64,000 bases of DNA. Source: Nosocomiicoccus ampullae (GTDB lineage: Bacteria; Bacillota; Bacilli; Staphylococcales; Salinicoccaceae). The stretch's first letter is position 1; each line of letters starts with the position of its first letter. Shown in pieces: positions 18,423 to 27,469 of this stretch. The notes below the pieces were generated by a model. That model searched no databases. It was not told the origin of the DNA and was given only the letters and a program-made list of their open reading frames with translations. The stretch is from assembly GCF_001696685.1 (NCBI RefSeq), contig NZ_MBFG01000010.1, positions 791 to 64,790 of the forward strand, in the 5' to 3' direction. Position numbers and translations under genes: made by a program.

Positions 18423-18972
18423 TGTTGCAGTTTTCGCTTCAGGAAGCGGAAGTAACTTTGAAAATATCGCGACGAGCGACTTACCACTGTCTATAAAAGT
18501 ATTAATTGTCGACAATAAAGACGCAAAAGCAATTGAACGCGCAAAACGTTTAAATGTACCGTATGAAATTGTCGAAAGAAGCGGTAAAACTAAAGAAGAG
18601 TTTGAAGCAGAAATATTAAATATTTTAAAAGACAAAAATATCGAGTACATATTACTCGCAGGATTTATGAAAATTTTATCCGCAGAATTTATCGATAGAT
18701 ACGACCGTAAGATTATTAACATCCACCCGTCGTTATTACCGAGCTTTAAAGGTAAAAACGGCATATTAGATGCTTATAATTACGGTGTAAAAGTCAGTGG
18801 AGTTACGGTTCATTACGTCGACAGTGGTATCGATACTGGTGAAATTATCGATCAAGAACCAGTAGTTTTAAGAGATGACGATACGTTAGAAAGTTTTGAA
18901 GAGAAAATTCACGAAGCCGAATATAAGTTATATATTCGCGCGCTTAAAAAAGTGTTGGAGGTAAAAGAATGA
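18415..18972 (+). CDS. purN: Phosphoribosylglycinamide formyltransferase
   Basis: PurN transfers a formyl group from 10-formyl-THF to GAR. The protein is 185 residues with the family start [15 protein letters not shown], the catalytic region [13 protein letters not shown] and the [10 protein letters not shown] motif. ATG 18415 overlaps the purM stop; the frame stays open further upstream, but that sequence is purM coding. It overlaps purH by 4 bp. Confidence 0.95.
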   Translation: MVNVAVFASGSGSNFENIATSDLPLSIKVLIVDNKDAKAIERAKRLNVPYEIVERSGKTKEEFEAEILNILKDKNIEYILLAGFMKILSAEFIDRYDRKIINIHPSLLPSFKGKNGILDAYNYGVKVSGVTVHYVDSGIDTGEIIDQEPVVLRDDDTLESFEEKIHEAEYKLYIRALKKVLEVKE

Positions 18973-20447
18973 GAGCGTTACTCAGTGTTTCAGATAAGAC
19001 AGGAATTACTGAATTTGGACAGAAACTCGTAGATAACGGCTACGAATTATTTAGTACAGGAGGTACGCTTAAAGCGTTAGAAGACGCGAACGTCCCTGTA
19101 AAAAGTGTGTCAGAACTCACGCACTTCCCTGAAATTATGGATGGCCGAGTGAAGACATTACATCCAGCAGTACATGGTGGTTTACTTGCAGATCGTAGTA
19201 AACAGTCTCATTTAGATGAACTAAAAGAGCAAGATATTGATTTAATCGACATGGTTGTCGTTAACCTTTATCCGTTTGAAGAGACGGTAAAAGATGAAAA
19301 CGTAACGATTGAAGATGCGATTGAAAACATCGATATCGGTGGTCCGACGATGTTACGTGCAGCGGCTAAAAACTATAAACACGTACTCGCAGTAGTAAAC
19401 CCAGCTGATTACGATGCGGTCATTAGCCGAATTCAAACCGATGACTTAACAGAAGATTTTAGAAGAGAGCTAATGGTTAAAGTATTTAAACATACGACAA
19501 ATTATGACCAAGCAATCACGAACTTCTTTAGTCAAGCTGAAAAAACACTTCGTTACGGTGAGAACCCGCACCAAAAAGCACGTTATATTCGTACGACAAG
19601 TGCACCGAACACGATTTTAAATGCAAAGATTTTAAACGGAAAAGAGCTATCATACAACAACTTCCGTGACGCAGATAGTGCGTATTTACTCGCGCGTAAA
19701 TTTAACGGTCCTGTAGCAGTTGCTGTTAAACATATGAACCCGTGTGGTGTCGGCGTTGGCGATACGATTTACGACGCGTTTCAAAATGCTTATGACGCAG
19801 ATCCACAGTCAATATTCGGTGGAATCGTTGCGTTAAACAAAGAAGTCGATTTAGAAACAGCAGAAGCATTAAGCAAAATCTTTTTAGAAGTGATAATTGC
19901 ACCTAAGTACACTGCAGCGGCATTAGAAAAACTTCAAGAGAAAAAGAACTTACGTGTATTAGAAATTGACTTCACTGAACAAACAGGCGATGAAGAAATC
20001 GTTAGCGTATCAGGTGGGTATTTAATCCAAGATAGAGATAACGCTCCGTTAAATATGGATGACGTAACAGTCGTAACGAAAAAAGAACCGACAGACAGTG
20101 AATACCGTGCACTTGCTCTCGCGTTAGAAGTTGTTAAGCACGTAAAATCAAACGCGATTGTACTTGCTGATGAACATCGCACAGTCGGTATCGGTGCAGG
20201 TCAAATGAACCGTGTCGGTGCGTTAAAAATTGCGATTGAACGTGCAACAAAAGAATTAGATGGTACGGTCGTTATGGCAAGTGATGGGTTCTTCCCAATG
20301 CCAGACTCTGTACAAGTCGCACACGAAGCAGGCATCAACGCAATTATTCAACCAGGTGGATCTAAGCGTGACCAAGATTCGATTGATTACTGTGACGCAC
20401 ATGATATGACGATGGTCACAACTGGTATGAGACACTTTAAACATTAG
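18969..20447 (+). CDS. purH: Bifunctional AICAR transformylase/IMP cyclohydrolase
   Basis: PurH performs the last two steps to IMP. The 492-residue protein has the N-terminal MGS-like cyclohydrolase domain (to about residue 190) and the C-terminal transformylase domain with KHMNPCGVG and [14 protein letters not shown] overlap with purN indicates coupling. GGAGG stands 5 bp before the start. Confidence 0.96.
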   Translation: MRALLSVSDKTGITEFGQKLVDNGYELFSTGGTLKALEDANVPVKSVSELTHFPEIMDGRVKTLHPAVHGGLLADRSKQSHLDELKEQDIDLIDMVVVNLYPFEETVKDENVTIEDAIENIDIGGPTMLRAAAKNYKHVLAVVNPADYDAVISRIQTDDLTEDFRRELMVKVFKHTTNYDQAITNFFSQAEKTLRYGENPHQKARYIRTTSAPNTILNAKILNGKELSYNNFRDADSAYLLARKFNGPVAVAVKHMNPCGVGVGDTIYDAFQNAYDADPQSIFGGIVALNKEVDLETAEALSKIFLEVIIAPKYTAAALEKLQEKKNLRVLEIDFTEQTGDEEIVSVSGGYLIQDRDNAPLNMDDVTVVTKKEPTDSEYRALALALEVVKHVKSNAIVLADEHRTVGIGAGQMNRVGALKIAIERATKELDGTVVMASDGFFPMPDSVQVAHEAGINAIIQPGGSKRDQDSIDYCDAHDMTMVTTGMRHFKH

Positions 20448-20460
20448 GAGAGAATAATAT

Positions 20461-21702
20461 ATGAATACTTTAGTTATTGGAAGCGGTGGGCGAGAGCATG
20501 CGATTGTGCGTGCATTGAATCGCTCAGATAGAGTAAATGAAGTATTTGCGTTACCTGGGAATGACGGCATGACGGAAGCGACTCTTGTCGAAGGGATCCC
20601 AGTTTCTGAGTTCGACCATATTGGTGAGTTTTGTAAAGAGAATAATGTTGAATGGGTTGTGGTTGGTCCAGAAGATCCATTATCTGAAGGCATTGTAGAT
20701 AGACTCGAGGACAAATTTAACTTAAAAGTATTTGGTCCTAGAAAAAATGAAGCACAAATGGAGTCGTCGAAATCATTTACAAAACACTTAATGAAAAAAT
20801 ACAGCGTCCCAACAGCAAGCTACGAAGTGTTCACAGATAATGCGAAAGCAACAACGTACTTAGAAAATGGTGATTTTCCAATCGTCATTAAAAAAGATGG
20901 ACTTGCAGCAGGTAAAGGTGTCATCATCGCTCAAGATTTAAGCGAAGCAAAGAAGGCGCTCGATGAACTTATGGAAACGGACGGCGAAGTCGTCATTGAG
21001 GAATTTTTAGACGGGGACGAATTTAGTTTAATGGTCCTAGTAAATGGTGATACGTTCACGCCATTTAACATTATCGCACAAGACCATAAACGTGCATTTG
21101 ATAACGATGAAGGACCAAATACTGGTGGAATGGGTGCATATGCGCCTGTAGATTATATTTCTCAAAATATAATCGATGAAGCGGTAGATAAAATTGTACG
21201 TCCGACGGTAAATGCAATGGTTAATGAAGGATTAAATTATTTCGGGATTCTTTATCTCGGTGCCATCATTACAAAAGACGGCGTTAAAACAATCGAGTAT
21301 AACGCAAGATTCGGTGACCCAGAAGCACAGATTCTTCTCGACTTATTAGAAACAGATTTTGTTGAAATGTTAGAGAGTATGTACAATAAACAGCCCCTTC
21401 AATTATCGTTTAAAGATGAATATGCGGTTGGTGTCATACTCGCTTCAGAAGGATATCCAGGTGATTATGAGAAAGCAAAAGAGATCATAATCGAAAAAGA
21501 TACGATGTCTGATATTTACGTCAGTGCGCTAAAGCATTTAGACGGTGACACATATGAGTCAAATGGAGGCCGTGTATTACTTGCGATTGGACGCGGAGAA
21601 ACAATCGAAGAAGCTAAAGAAAATGCATATGATACACTATCTAAAGTGAAATACGAATCATCAGATTTCTTTTATAGAAAAGATATCGCATATAAAGCAT
21701 AA
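20461..21702 (+). CDS. purD: Phosphoribosylamine-glycine ligase
   Basis: PurD is the ATP-grasp ligase that joins phosphoribosylamine and glycine to GAR. The 413-residue protein has the N-terminal GSGGREHAIV loop, ATP-grasp motifs (FPIVIKKDGLAAGKGV), GPNTGGMGAYAP and ARFGDPE. It is the last gene of the operon, 13 bp after purH, as in relatives. Confidence 0.96.
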   Translation: MNTLVIGSGGREHAIVRALNRSDRVNEVFALPGNDGMTEATLVEGIPVSEFDHIGEFCKENNVEWVVVGPEDPLSEGIVDRLEDKFNLKVFGPRKNEAQMESSKSFTKHLMKKYSVPTASYEVFTDNAKATTYLENGDFPIVIKKDGLAAGKGVIIAQDLSEAKKALDELMETDGEVVIEEFLDGDEFSLMVLVNGDTFTPFNIIAQDHKRAFDNDEGPNTGGMGAYAPVDYISQNIIDEAVDKIVRPTVNAMVNEGLNYFGILYLGAIITKDGVKTIEYNARFGDPEAQILLDLLETDFVEMLESMYNKQPLQLSFKDEYAVGVILASEGYPGDYEKAKEIIIEKDTMSDIYVSALKHLDGDTYESNGGRVLLAIGRGETIEEAKENAYDTLSKVKYESSDFFYRKDIAYKA

Positions 21703-21742
21703 AAAATATCCTCTTAAGTTTATTACTTAAGAGGATATTACT
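21703..21742. terminator. Terminator between purD and the convergent membrane-protein gene
   Basis: A 15-bp stem (AATATCCTCTTAAGT/ACTTAAGAGGATATT) with loop TTATT. The good T run lies on the - strand side, so it is best suited to the - strand gene. It probably also ends the pur transcript, though with a poor + strand T tract. Confidence 0.85.
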
Positions 21743-21758
21743 ATGTAATCAATAATAA

Positions 21759-22037
21759 TTACTTCTGATGTGCTCTTACATTTTTATCAGTAAAGCCTTT
21801 AAAATGATAAAACGCGCCGTAAATTAAAGCGAACGGTAAGACGAATAAGATAAGGAAGAAAATACTTCCAACAAACTGTCTAAATCCAAATTCGTTAAAG
21901 AATTCTCCGCTCGTCGCGTCAAGTAATGGTGGTAGGAATGCGAAGTAGTAAATCGCTCCCAAAACAATAAAAGCAAAAATGTAAAAAATAAAATTCTTAA
22001 TGTGGTACGGTTTTGTGTCTTTATCGTACTTAAACAT
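21759..22037 (-). CDS. Small membrane protein, unknown function
   Basis: The 92-residue protein has a charged N-terminus (MFKYDKDTKPYHIK) and two strong hydrophobic segments at about 15-36 and 55-78, with no recognised motif. The cytosolic tail is basic (TDKNVRAHQK). An AAGGCGGTG ribosome-binding site precedes the ATG. It is convergent with purD and ends at the shared terminator. Function not recognised. Confidence 0.7.
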   Translation of the reverse strand: MFKYDKDTKPYHIKNFIFYIFAFIVLGAIYYFAFLPPLLDATSGEFFNEFGFRQFVGSIFFLILFVLPFALIYGAFYHFKGFTDKNVRAHQK

Positions 22038-22144
22038 TTAGGCACCGCCTTTTTTAAAATTGTCTTCAAACTTGATATATATATCTGTATAATATCATGT
22101 ATAAGAAATATTTTAAAGCACTGAATTTAATAAGGAAGATGAAT

Positions 22145-22648
22145 ATGGGGATAAGAAAAGGTAAAAATTCTGATATTGACGACATAATGTCAATAAAAAA
22201 TGCCGTTGTTATACTTATGAAAGAAAGCGGAAACAACCAGTGGAGCGAAAGTTATCCAGCACGTGACACGCTTTTAAATGACATAGAGAACGAAAACTTA
22301 TATATTTATGAAGAAGATGGGAAAGTACTTGGTTTTATCGTTGCAGATAATCATCATGCATATGAATACGATGATATTCCTTGGGAGCTTGCAAGATTAG
22401 ATAGTATTGCTTTTCATAGGGCTGCAGTCGACCCAAGAGCACAAGGGCAAGGTATCGCCTCGAAATTATTTGACGAAGTTGAATCATACTTCAAAAACGA
22501 AGGGTATCTCGGTGTCCATACGGACACCAATCTAAATAACCTTCCAATGCAAAAACTATTCGAAAAGCGCGGATACGAGTACAAAGGTAAACTAAACCTT
22601 CATAACAATTTAAATGAATGGTATGTTGCATACGAAAAGGTGTTTTAG
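22145..22648 (+). CDS. GNAT-family N-acetyltransferase
   Basis: The 167-residue protein fits the Gcn5-related acetyltransferase fold, with the acetyl-CoA loop AAVDPRAQGQGIASKLFDEVE and the conserved C-terminal LFEKRGYEYKGK. The substrate cannot be told from the sequence. ATG 22145 is best spaced from AAGGAAG; further in-frame starts lie upstream (22139, 22097). It precedes a symporter gene by 29 bp and may share its transcript. Confidence 0.85.
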   Translation: MGIRKGKNSDIDDIMSIKNAVVILMKESGNNQWSESYPARDTLLNDIENENLYIYEEDGKVLGFIVADNHHAYEYDDIPWELARLDSIAFHRAAVDPRAQGQGIASKLFDEVESYFKNEGYLGVHTDTNLNNLPMQKLFEKRGYEYKGKLNLHNNLNEWYVAYEKVF

Positions 22649-22677
22649 AAATTAAAATAAGACTAGGAGGATAAAAA

Positions 22678-23865
22678 ATGAAATTACTTCTTAAGTTATT
22701 TTCAGGAATCATTGCCGGAATTATTGTTGGTTCAATTTATTACTTCTCGGCAGATGGCACAACGTTCCACAGCATTATGGAAATCGTCACACGACTATTC
22801 ATCACAATGCAAAGCATACTCGGATCGTTTATATTCTTTTTAATTCCGTTAATTATATTTTTCTTTATTGCTGACGGGGTTTCTTCTATTGGACGAGGTG
22901 CCGGAAAAGTTGTCGGTGCAACGATAGGAGTTGCATACATCTCTACAATTGGTGCAGGACTTTTAGCATTTGTCGTTGCTAAATTCTTAATGCCAATCGT
23001 TACTAAAGGCGGACAAATTCAAGAGGAAGGAACAGAGCTCGGTCCACTGTTAGAGTTTGATATCCCGGCACCGCTTGATATTCTAACGGCGCTAGTACTC
23101 GCGTTTTCAGTTGGTATCGTCATTAACATCATCAAAGCTGAGACGATGAAACAATGGATACATGACGGTAAACAGGTCGTTGAGTTTTTAATCGAAAAAG
23201 TAGTCATTACAATTTTACCATTCTACATCGCAGGGGTATTTGCTGGAATGGCATCTACAGGTACAGTGTTTAAGACACTTTCTGTATTTGGAGTCGTATT
23301 ACTCATCGCGATTGCACTCCACTGGATATGGATTACAATTCAGTATACAATCGCAGGTTCATTACTTGGTAAAAATCCATTTAAGATGATTAAAACAATG
23401 CTCCCAGCATACGTAACAGCACTCGGTACAATGAGTAGTGCAGCGACAATTTCAGTCACACTACCAAAAGCAAAAGAGATGGGAGTACGAGACAAAATCG
23501 CAGATTTTGTTATCCCACTCGGAGCGAACATTCACTTATCAGGTTCAGCAATTACAATTACATCATGTTCTATTGCTGTAATGAGTGTATTACCAGAATA
23601 CGATACACCTGGTCTGTTAAAAATGCTCGGATTCGTATTACTGATTGGTGTCGTGATGGTAGCAGCACCTGGTGTACCAGGAGGCGCAGTAATGGCAGCA
23701 AGTGGAATACTCGTATCACATTTAGGCTTCAACGAAGCGGCAGTCGCGTTAATGATTGCATTATATATGGCACAAGATAGCTTTGGAACTGCAGCAAACA
23801 TCACAGGTGATGGTGCTATTGCAGGTATCATCGATGCTTATGACCAAAGTTTAAATAATAAATAA
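22678..23865 (+). CDS. Dicarboxylate/amino acid:cation symporter (DAACS family)
   Basis: This membrane symporter takes up dicarboxylates or amino acids with sodium or protons. The 395-residue protein has about eight hydrophobic helices. Its C-terminal half resembles the family's re-entrant-loop region: SSAATISVTLPKAKEMGV, the variant loop PLGANIHLSGSAI (family PLGANINMDGTA) and VPGGAVMAASG. The altered loop suggests a substrate other than glutamate, so I leave it open. The ATG is preceded by TAGGAGG. A strong terminator follows. Confidence 0.85.
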   Translation: MKLLLKLFSGIIAGIIVGSIYYFSADGTTFHSIMEIVTRLFITMQSILGSFIFFLIPLIIFFFIADGVSSIGRGAGKVVGATIGVAYISTIGAGLLAFVVAKFLMPIVTKGGQIQEEGTELGPLLEFDIPAPLDILTALVLAFSVGIVINIIKAETMKQWIHDGKQVVEFLIEKVVITILPFYIAGVFAGMASTGTVFKTLSVFGVVLLIAIALHWIWITIQYTIAGSLLGKNPFKMIKTMLPAYVTALGTMSSAATISVTLPKAKEMGVRDKIADFVIPLGANIHLSGSAITITSCSIAVMSVLPEYDTPGLLKMLGFVLLIGVVMVAAPGVPGGAVMAASGILVSHLGFNEAAVALMIALYMAQDSFGTAANITGDGAIAGIIDAYDQSLNNK

Positions 23866-23872
23866 CGAACAA

Positions 23873-23901
23873 CGCTCCTGATTTAGTCAGGAGCATTTTT
23901 T
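23873..23901 (+). terminator. Terminator after the symporter gene
   Basis: GCTCCTGA and TCAGGAGC form the stem, loop TTTAG, followed by ATTTTTTG. Confidence 0.9.
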
Positions 23902-24006
23902 GTGATGAAATATGTTAGAAGTGTAGTAGCATCAACCTCGCACCATGACTTTATACATCTATTTTAATATAATAGAACTATTACATAAATGTAGGGAAGG
24001 TTTAGT

Positions 24007-25152
24007 TTGAGAAAGTTAATATACGTCATTATAATCATATGTTTTTTAGATTTGTTTGTTCAATTCCCGATCGTTACGCCGTACGCGCTTGAACTTGGTG
24101 CAAGTGAGTTTATGGCGAGTGTCGTCGTTGCAGCTTATTCTGTAACAAATATACTCGGTAACGTTCTCGGTGGATATTTTTCGGATAGATTTGGTAGGAA
24201 GAGAACACTTCTTCTTGGAATGATTCTACAAGTACTAATTATTAGCTCATATATATCGACGCCAACGATTGGTGTGTTAATTGGTATTCGCGTCGTGCAC
24301 GGATTTACGAGCGGTATGATTACGCCGGCTGCGTTTAGTTTAGTTCAAGATATTTCTAGACGTGAAGCGATCGGTAAAGCGATGGCGCTAACTGGTGTTT
24401 CGATTGGACTCGCTGCGATTTTCGGTCCTGCAGCAGGAGGTATTCTTTCAAGTATGTATGGATACGCAAACACGTACTTAGTACTAGCACTTGTGTATGT
24501 AGTTGGGCTTTTACTTACGATTGTTGCGGTTAAAGAAAGTACAACTGTACAGTCGAGAAGGGAATATAATGAGACGAAATGGACGACGTTAATTACGAGA
24601 CGTCCGTTAGTCATTGCATACATTTCGTCTTTAGCGTTAATGACGTCAATGGGTGCTTTATCTTTTGCATTACCGATTAAAACGATGTCGCTCGGATTAG
24701 ATGATCGAGTGACAGGGATGCTTTTAAGTGTGTTTGGAATTACAGCTGTAATCGTATTTGGATCTCCGTTAAATAATATGTTTAACCGAGTCGCTGTAAA
24801 CAGATTAATAAAAATCGGTCTCGTCATTATTTCGCTTGCGATGATTCTCATTCACTTTGGACAAGGTATGAGCATGTTGTACGCAGCACTCGGTATATAC
24901 GGAATAGGATATGCGCTCGTATTCCCATCGATGAATAAATTAATCGGCCAATTTACGACGATGAGTGAACGTGGGAAAGCGAACGGTATATTTTATGCGT
25001 TCTTCTCAGTTGGATCAGTTGTTGGTTCTACACTTGCTGGGTACTTTACAGAACAGTTTACGATTCCATTTTTCAGCATGGCAATCGTATTAATAGTGTT
25101 GTTAGTAGTATTTGCAGTACTCGATAGAGGTATAAACTTTAAAGAGGTGTAA
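24007..25152 (+). CDS. MFS transporter
   Basis: This is a 381-residue major facilitator with about 12 hydrophobic segments. It has the MFS signature between helices 2 and 3 (GYFSDRFGRKRTLL), and the helix 4-5 region (VHGFTSGMITPAAF) looks like drug or sugar exporters. The start is TTG 24007 with GGGAAGG just upstream. It is followed after 3 bp by a Rossmann-fold gene, so the two are probably co-expressed. The substrate is unknown. Confidence 0.85.
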   Translation: MRKLIYVIIIICFLDLFVQFPIVTPYALELGASEFMASVVVAAYSVTNILGNVLGGYFSDRFGRKRTLLLGMILQVLIISSYISTPTIGVLIGIRVVHGFTSGMITPAAFSLVQDISRREAIGKAMALTGVSIGLAAIFGPAAGGILSSMYGYANTYLVLALVYVVGLLLTIVAVKESTTVQSRREYNETKWTTLITRRPLVIAYISSLALMTSMGALSFALPIKTMSLGLDDRVTGMLLSVFGITAVIVFGSPLNNMFNRVAVNRLIKIGLVIISLAMILIHFGQGMSMLYAALGIYGIGYALVFPSMNKLIGQFTTMSERGKANGIFYAFFSVGSVVGSTLAGYFTEQFTIPFFSMAIVLIVLLVVFAVLDRGINFKEV

Positions 25153-25155
25153 CGC

Positions 25156-26055
25156 ATGAAAAAGATATTACTCATTGGTGTTTACGGAGAAATTGGTAGA
25201 AATCTGTATGACACTTTAAAAGATACAAATGAACTGTATTCGTTTATGAGCAAAGAAGATACGGAAACGTTAGATAAAATTCACCCAATTTATTCAAATC
25301 CATATAAATTAGAACATATGGTTGAAGTGGTTAAAGGAATGGATTTAATTATATTTTTTGAAGATCCGATTATGAGGTTTAGCAAAATCACACAAGGGCG
25401 TTTCGATACATTCTTTGAACTCATTGCAGATAACGTCGGCCGTGCAGCCGAATATAATGGTGTGAAAGACATTATCTATATATCAGAAGAAATATTACAT
25501 GAAGACGTGAAGCGTACGTTGACATCGTATGACGTTAACGTGATAACGACTGATACGAGAGTGAAGCGCCTCGGTAAAAGTTTAAAATATAATAACTCTC
25601 ATAACAAAACGATGCGCAGTGCACAGCGCGCTGAAATACCGAGAGGTTGGACGCTTGAAGGAGTTATGAAATATTACTTTAAATGGCTCGACGAAATTAT
25701 TTTCGGTATGTTTAAAATTGAGTCTGTTGGCGATGAAATCCACATGACGATAGAAACATCTCGAACACCATTACTCACATTAAGGCGTAGAAAAAACACA
25801 CCTGAAAGGCAAATCGTTTTTGACGTCGTCGGAGGACGTTTAGCTAAAAGAAGTGACAGTTGGTTAGAATTTAGAGAGTTAAAACACGAAAAATCATTCA
25901 TTATGGCATTACATGATTTTGATCCTGCATTACCATGGCCAATATATGCAATCACTCAAGCACCGCTTCACGGTTTAGTGAGCCGTATATATCAAATGGA
26001 AATGATTATCAACGATACGATTATTGAAGAAAATATTAAAAATAATCCAGAATAA
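25156..26055 (+). CDS. NAD(P)-binding Rossmann-fold protein (NmrA/DUF2867-like), unknown function
   Basis: The 299-residue protein opens with a nucleotide-binding loop (LLIGVYGEIGRNL). It continues like an atypical short-chain dehydrogenase/NmrA protein up to about residue 130, but I see no YxxxK catalytic pair. The C-terminal half (about 165-280) could be a DUF2867-like ligand-binding domain. It starts 3 bp after the MFS gene and ends at its own terminator, so it may be the enzymatic or regulatory partner of that transporter. The assignment is by fold features only. Confidence 0.6.
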   Translation: MKKILLIGVYGEIGRNLYDTLKDTNELYSFMSKEDTETLDKIHPIYSNPYKLEHMVEVVKGMDLIIFFEDPIMRFSKITQGRFDTFFELIADNVGRAAEYNGVKDIIYISEEILHEDVKRTLTSYDVNVITTDTRVKRLGKSLKYNNSHNKTMRSAQRAEIPRGWTLEGVMKYYFKWLDEIIFGMFKIESVGDEIHMTIETSRTPLLTLRRRKNTPERQIVFDVVGGRLAKRSDSWLEFRELKHEKSFIMALHDFDPALPWPIYAITQAPLHGLVSRIYQMEMIINDTIIEENIKNNPE

Positions 26056-26083
26056 TAGAAGTGGATTCCCACTTCTATTTTTT
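26054..26083 (+). terminator. Terminator after the Rossmann-fold gene
   Basis: AATAGAAGTGG and CCCACTTCTATT form the stem, followed by a T run. Confidence 0.9.
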
Positions 26084-26113
26084 ATTTTAAAAATATCTGT
26101 ATTAATTTGAGTA

Positions 26114-26148
26114 ATACAGTTGTAATTTTTTAAAACTAACTGTATCAT
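26114..26148 (+). promoter_or_regulatory. Promoter with embedded inverted-repeat operator for the GntR-ABC operon
   Basis: The -35 TTGTAA (26120-26125) and -10 TATCAT (26143-26148) are spaced by 17 bp. The 8-bp arms ATACAGTT (26114-26121) and AACTGTAT (26138-26145) overlap both elements. This is what an autorepressed YtrA-type GntR operator should look like. Confidence 0.65.
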
Positions 26149-26179
26149 ATTAATTGAGACAGTTAGATGGAGGTGCAAT

Positions 26180-26545
26180 ATGTTCGATTTAAGATTTTCA
26201 AAAGATACCCCAATATATGAACAGTTGATTGATCATATAAAAGAAATGATTATTAAACAAGTATTATTACCAGATGAAAAGATGCCATCAGTAAGGGCGC
26301 TTGCAGGTCAACTGACAATCAGTCCGAATACGATTCAAAAAGCTTATGGTGAACTTGAGCAACAAGGATACATTTACTCGATTCCAGGAAAAGGAAGTTA
26401 CGTACAAGAAATGGCCGATGACACTCAAAATAACCAATACATTAAAGAACTGTATGGAAGTTTCAATCGTGTGGTACTCGAGCTATTACATATGAATGAA
26501 ACTAAAGAAGATATCAAACGTGCTGTCGACCGTTGCGAAGTATAA
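26180..26545 (+). CDS. GntR-family transcriptional regulator (YtrA subfamily)
   Basis: The 121-residue protein has a winged helix (about residues 5-75, PSVRALAGQLTISPNTIQKAYGELEQQGYI) and only a short helical C-terminus, the mark of the YtrA subfamily. Such regulators repress a co-transcribed ABC transporter that responds to cell-wall-active compounds or, as PmtR in S. aureus, to phenol-soluble modulins. The gene heads a three-gene operon with an ABC ATPase and a permease. The inverted repeat overlapping its promoter is the likely autorepression site. GGAGGTG precedes the ATG. Confidence 0.9.
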   Translation: MFDLRFSKDTPIYEQLIDHIKEMIIKQVLLPDEKMPSVRALAGQLTISPNTIQKAYGELEQQGYIYSIPGKGSYVQEMADDTQNNQYIKELYGSFNRVVLELLHMNETKEDIKRAVDRCEV

Positions 26546-26563
26546 ATATAGGAGGTTAAGTAA

Positions 26564-27469
26564 ATGAACATAAATACACACAAGCTCAGCAAAAGTTTTA
26601 TCGATGAACTTGCAGTAAATAAAGTTGACTTAAACGTCAAAAGTGGAACGATTCACGGGCTTATCGGTTCTAACGGAGCAGGTAAAACGACGCTTTTAAA
26701 AATATTAGCAGGTATTTATAAAGCAGATGAAGGTGAAGCACTATTCGATGACGCACCTGTTTTTGAAAACATAGACGTGAAAAACCGTGTAATTTTTATA
26801 GGAGATATGCCGTTTTTCTTTAGTGGGTTTTCGTTAATGCAAATGGCAAATCATTATAAGACGATTTATAGTAACTGGAGCGACGAGCGTTTTGAAAAGC
26901 TGTATAGTTACTTTAAGTTAAATCCGAAAAAACCATTAAATGAAATGTCTAAAGGGATGAGACGTCAAGCGTCATTTATACTCGCGTTTTCATCTAAACC
27001 AGACGTACTATTACTCGACGAACCATTTGACGGGTTAGACCCAATCGTTCGAAGACAAATTAAAAACATCATTTTACAGGACGTTGAAAGTTACGGCTTA
27101 ACAGTATTCTTATCGAGCCATAACTTACTCGAAATGGAAAATATATGTGATGCGATATCTATTATGCACGACGGAAAAGTACTGTACACAAACAGTATTC
27201 ACGATATGAAAGATACGCATTGTAAACTACAAATCGCGTTTAAAGAGTTACCAGACGAATCGTTCTACAAAAAGTTAAACGTCGTCCAACACTCGATTCA
27301 AGGACGTGTAATTACAGCAATTATTAAAGGCGACATTAAAAATGTCGAAGTAAATATTTCAAAATACGAACCACTCATGTACGATATTTTACCAATTACG
27401 TTAGATGAGATGTTCGCTTATGAAATGGGGGAGACAGGATATGCAATCGAAAACATCGTTGTTGAATAA
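26564..27469 (+). CDS. ABC transporter ATP-binding protein (YtrB/PmtA-like)
   Basis: The 301-residue ATPase has the Walker A GSNGAGKTT, a signature MSKGMRRQ in place of LSGGQ, Walker B VLLLDEPFDGLDP and the switch histidine in LSSHNLLEME. The C-terminal ~80 residues are an accessory domain. It sits between the GntR gene and a permease gene it overlaps by 29 bp, and so is probably the motor of an exporter induced by envelope stress. Confidence 0.92.
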   Translation: MNINTHKLSKSFIDELAVNKVDLNVKSGTIHGLIGSNGAGKTTLLKILAGIYKADEGEALFDDAPVFENIDVKNRVIFIGDMPFFFSGFSLMQMANHYKTIYSNWSDERFEKLYSYFKLNPKKPLNEMSKGMRRQASFILAFSSKPDVLLLDEPFDGLDPIVRRQIKNIILQDVESYGLTVFLSSHNLLEMENICDAISIMHDGKVLYTNSIHDMKDTHCKLQIAFKELPDESFYKKLNVVQHSIQGRVITAIIKGDIKNVEVNISKYEPLMYDILPITLDEMFAYEMGETGYAIENIVVE

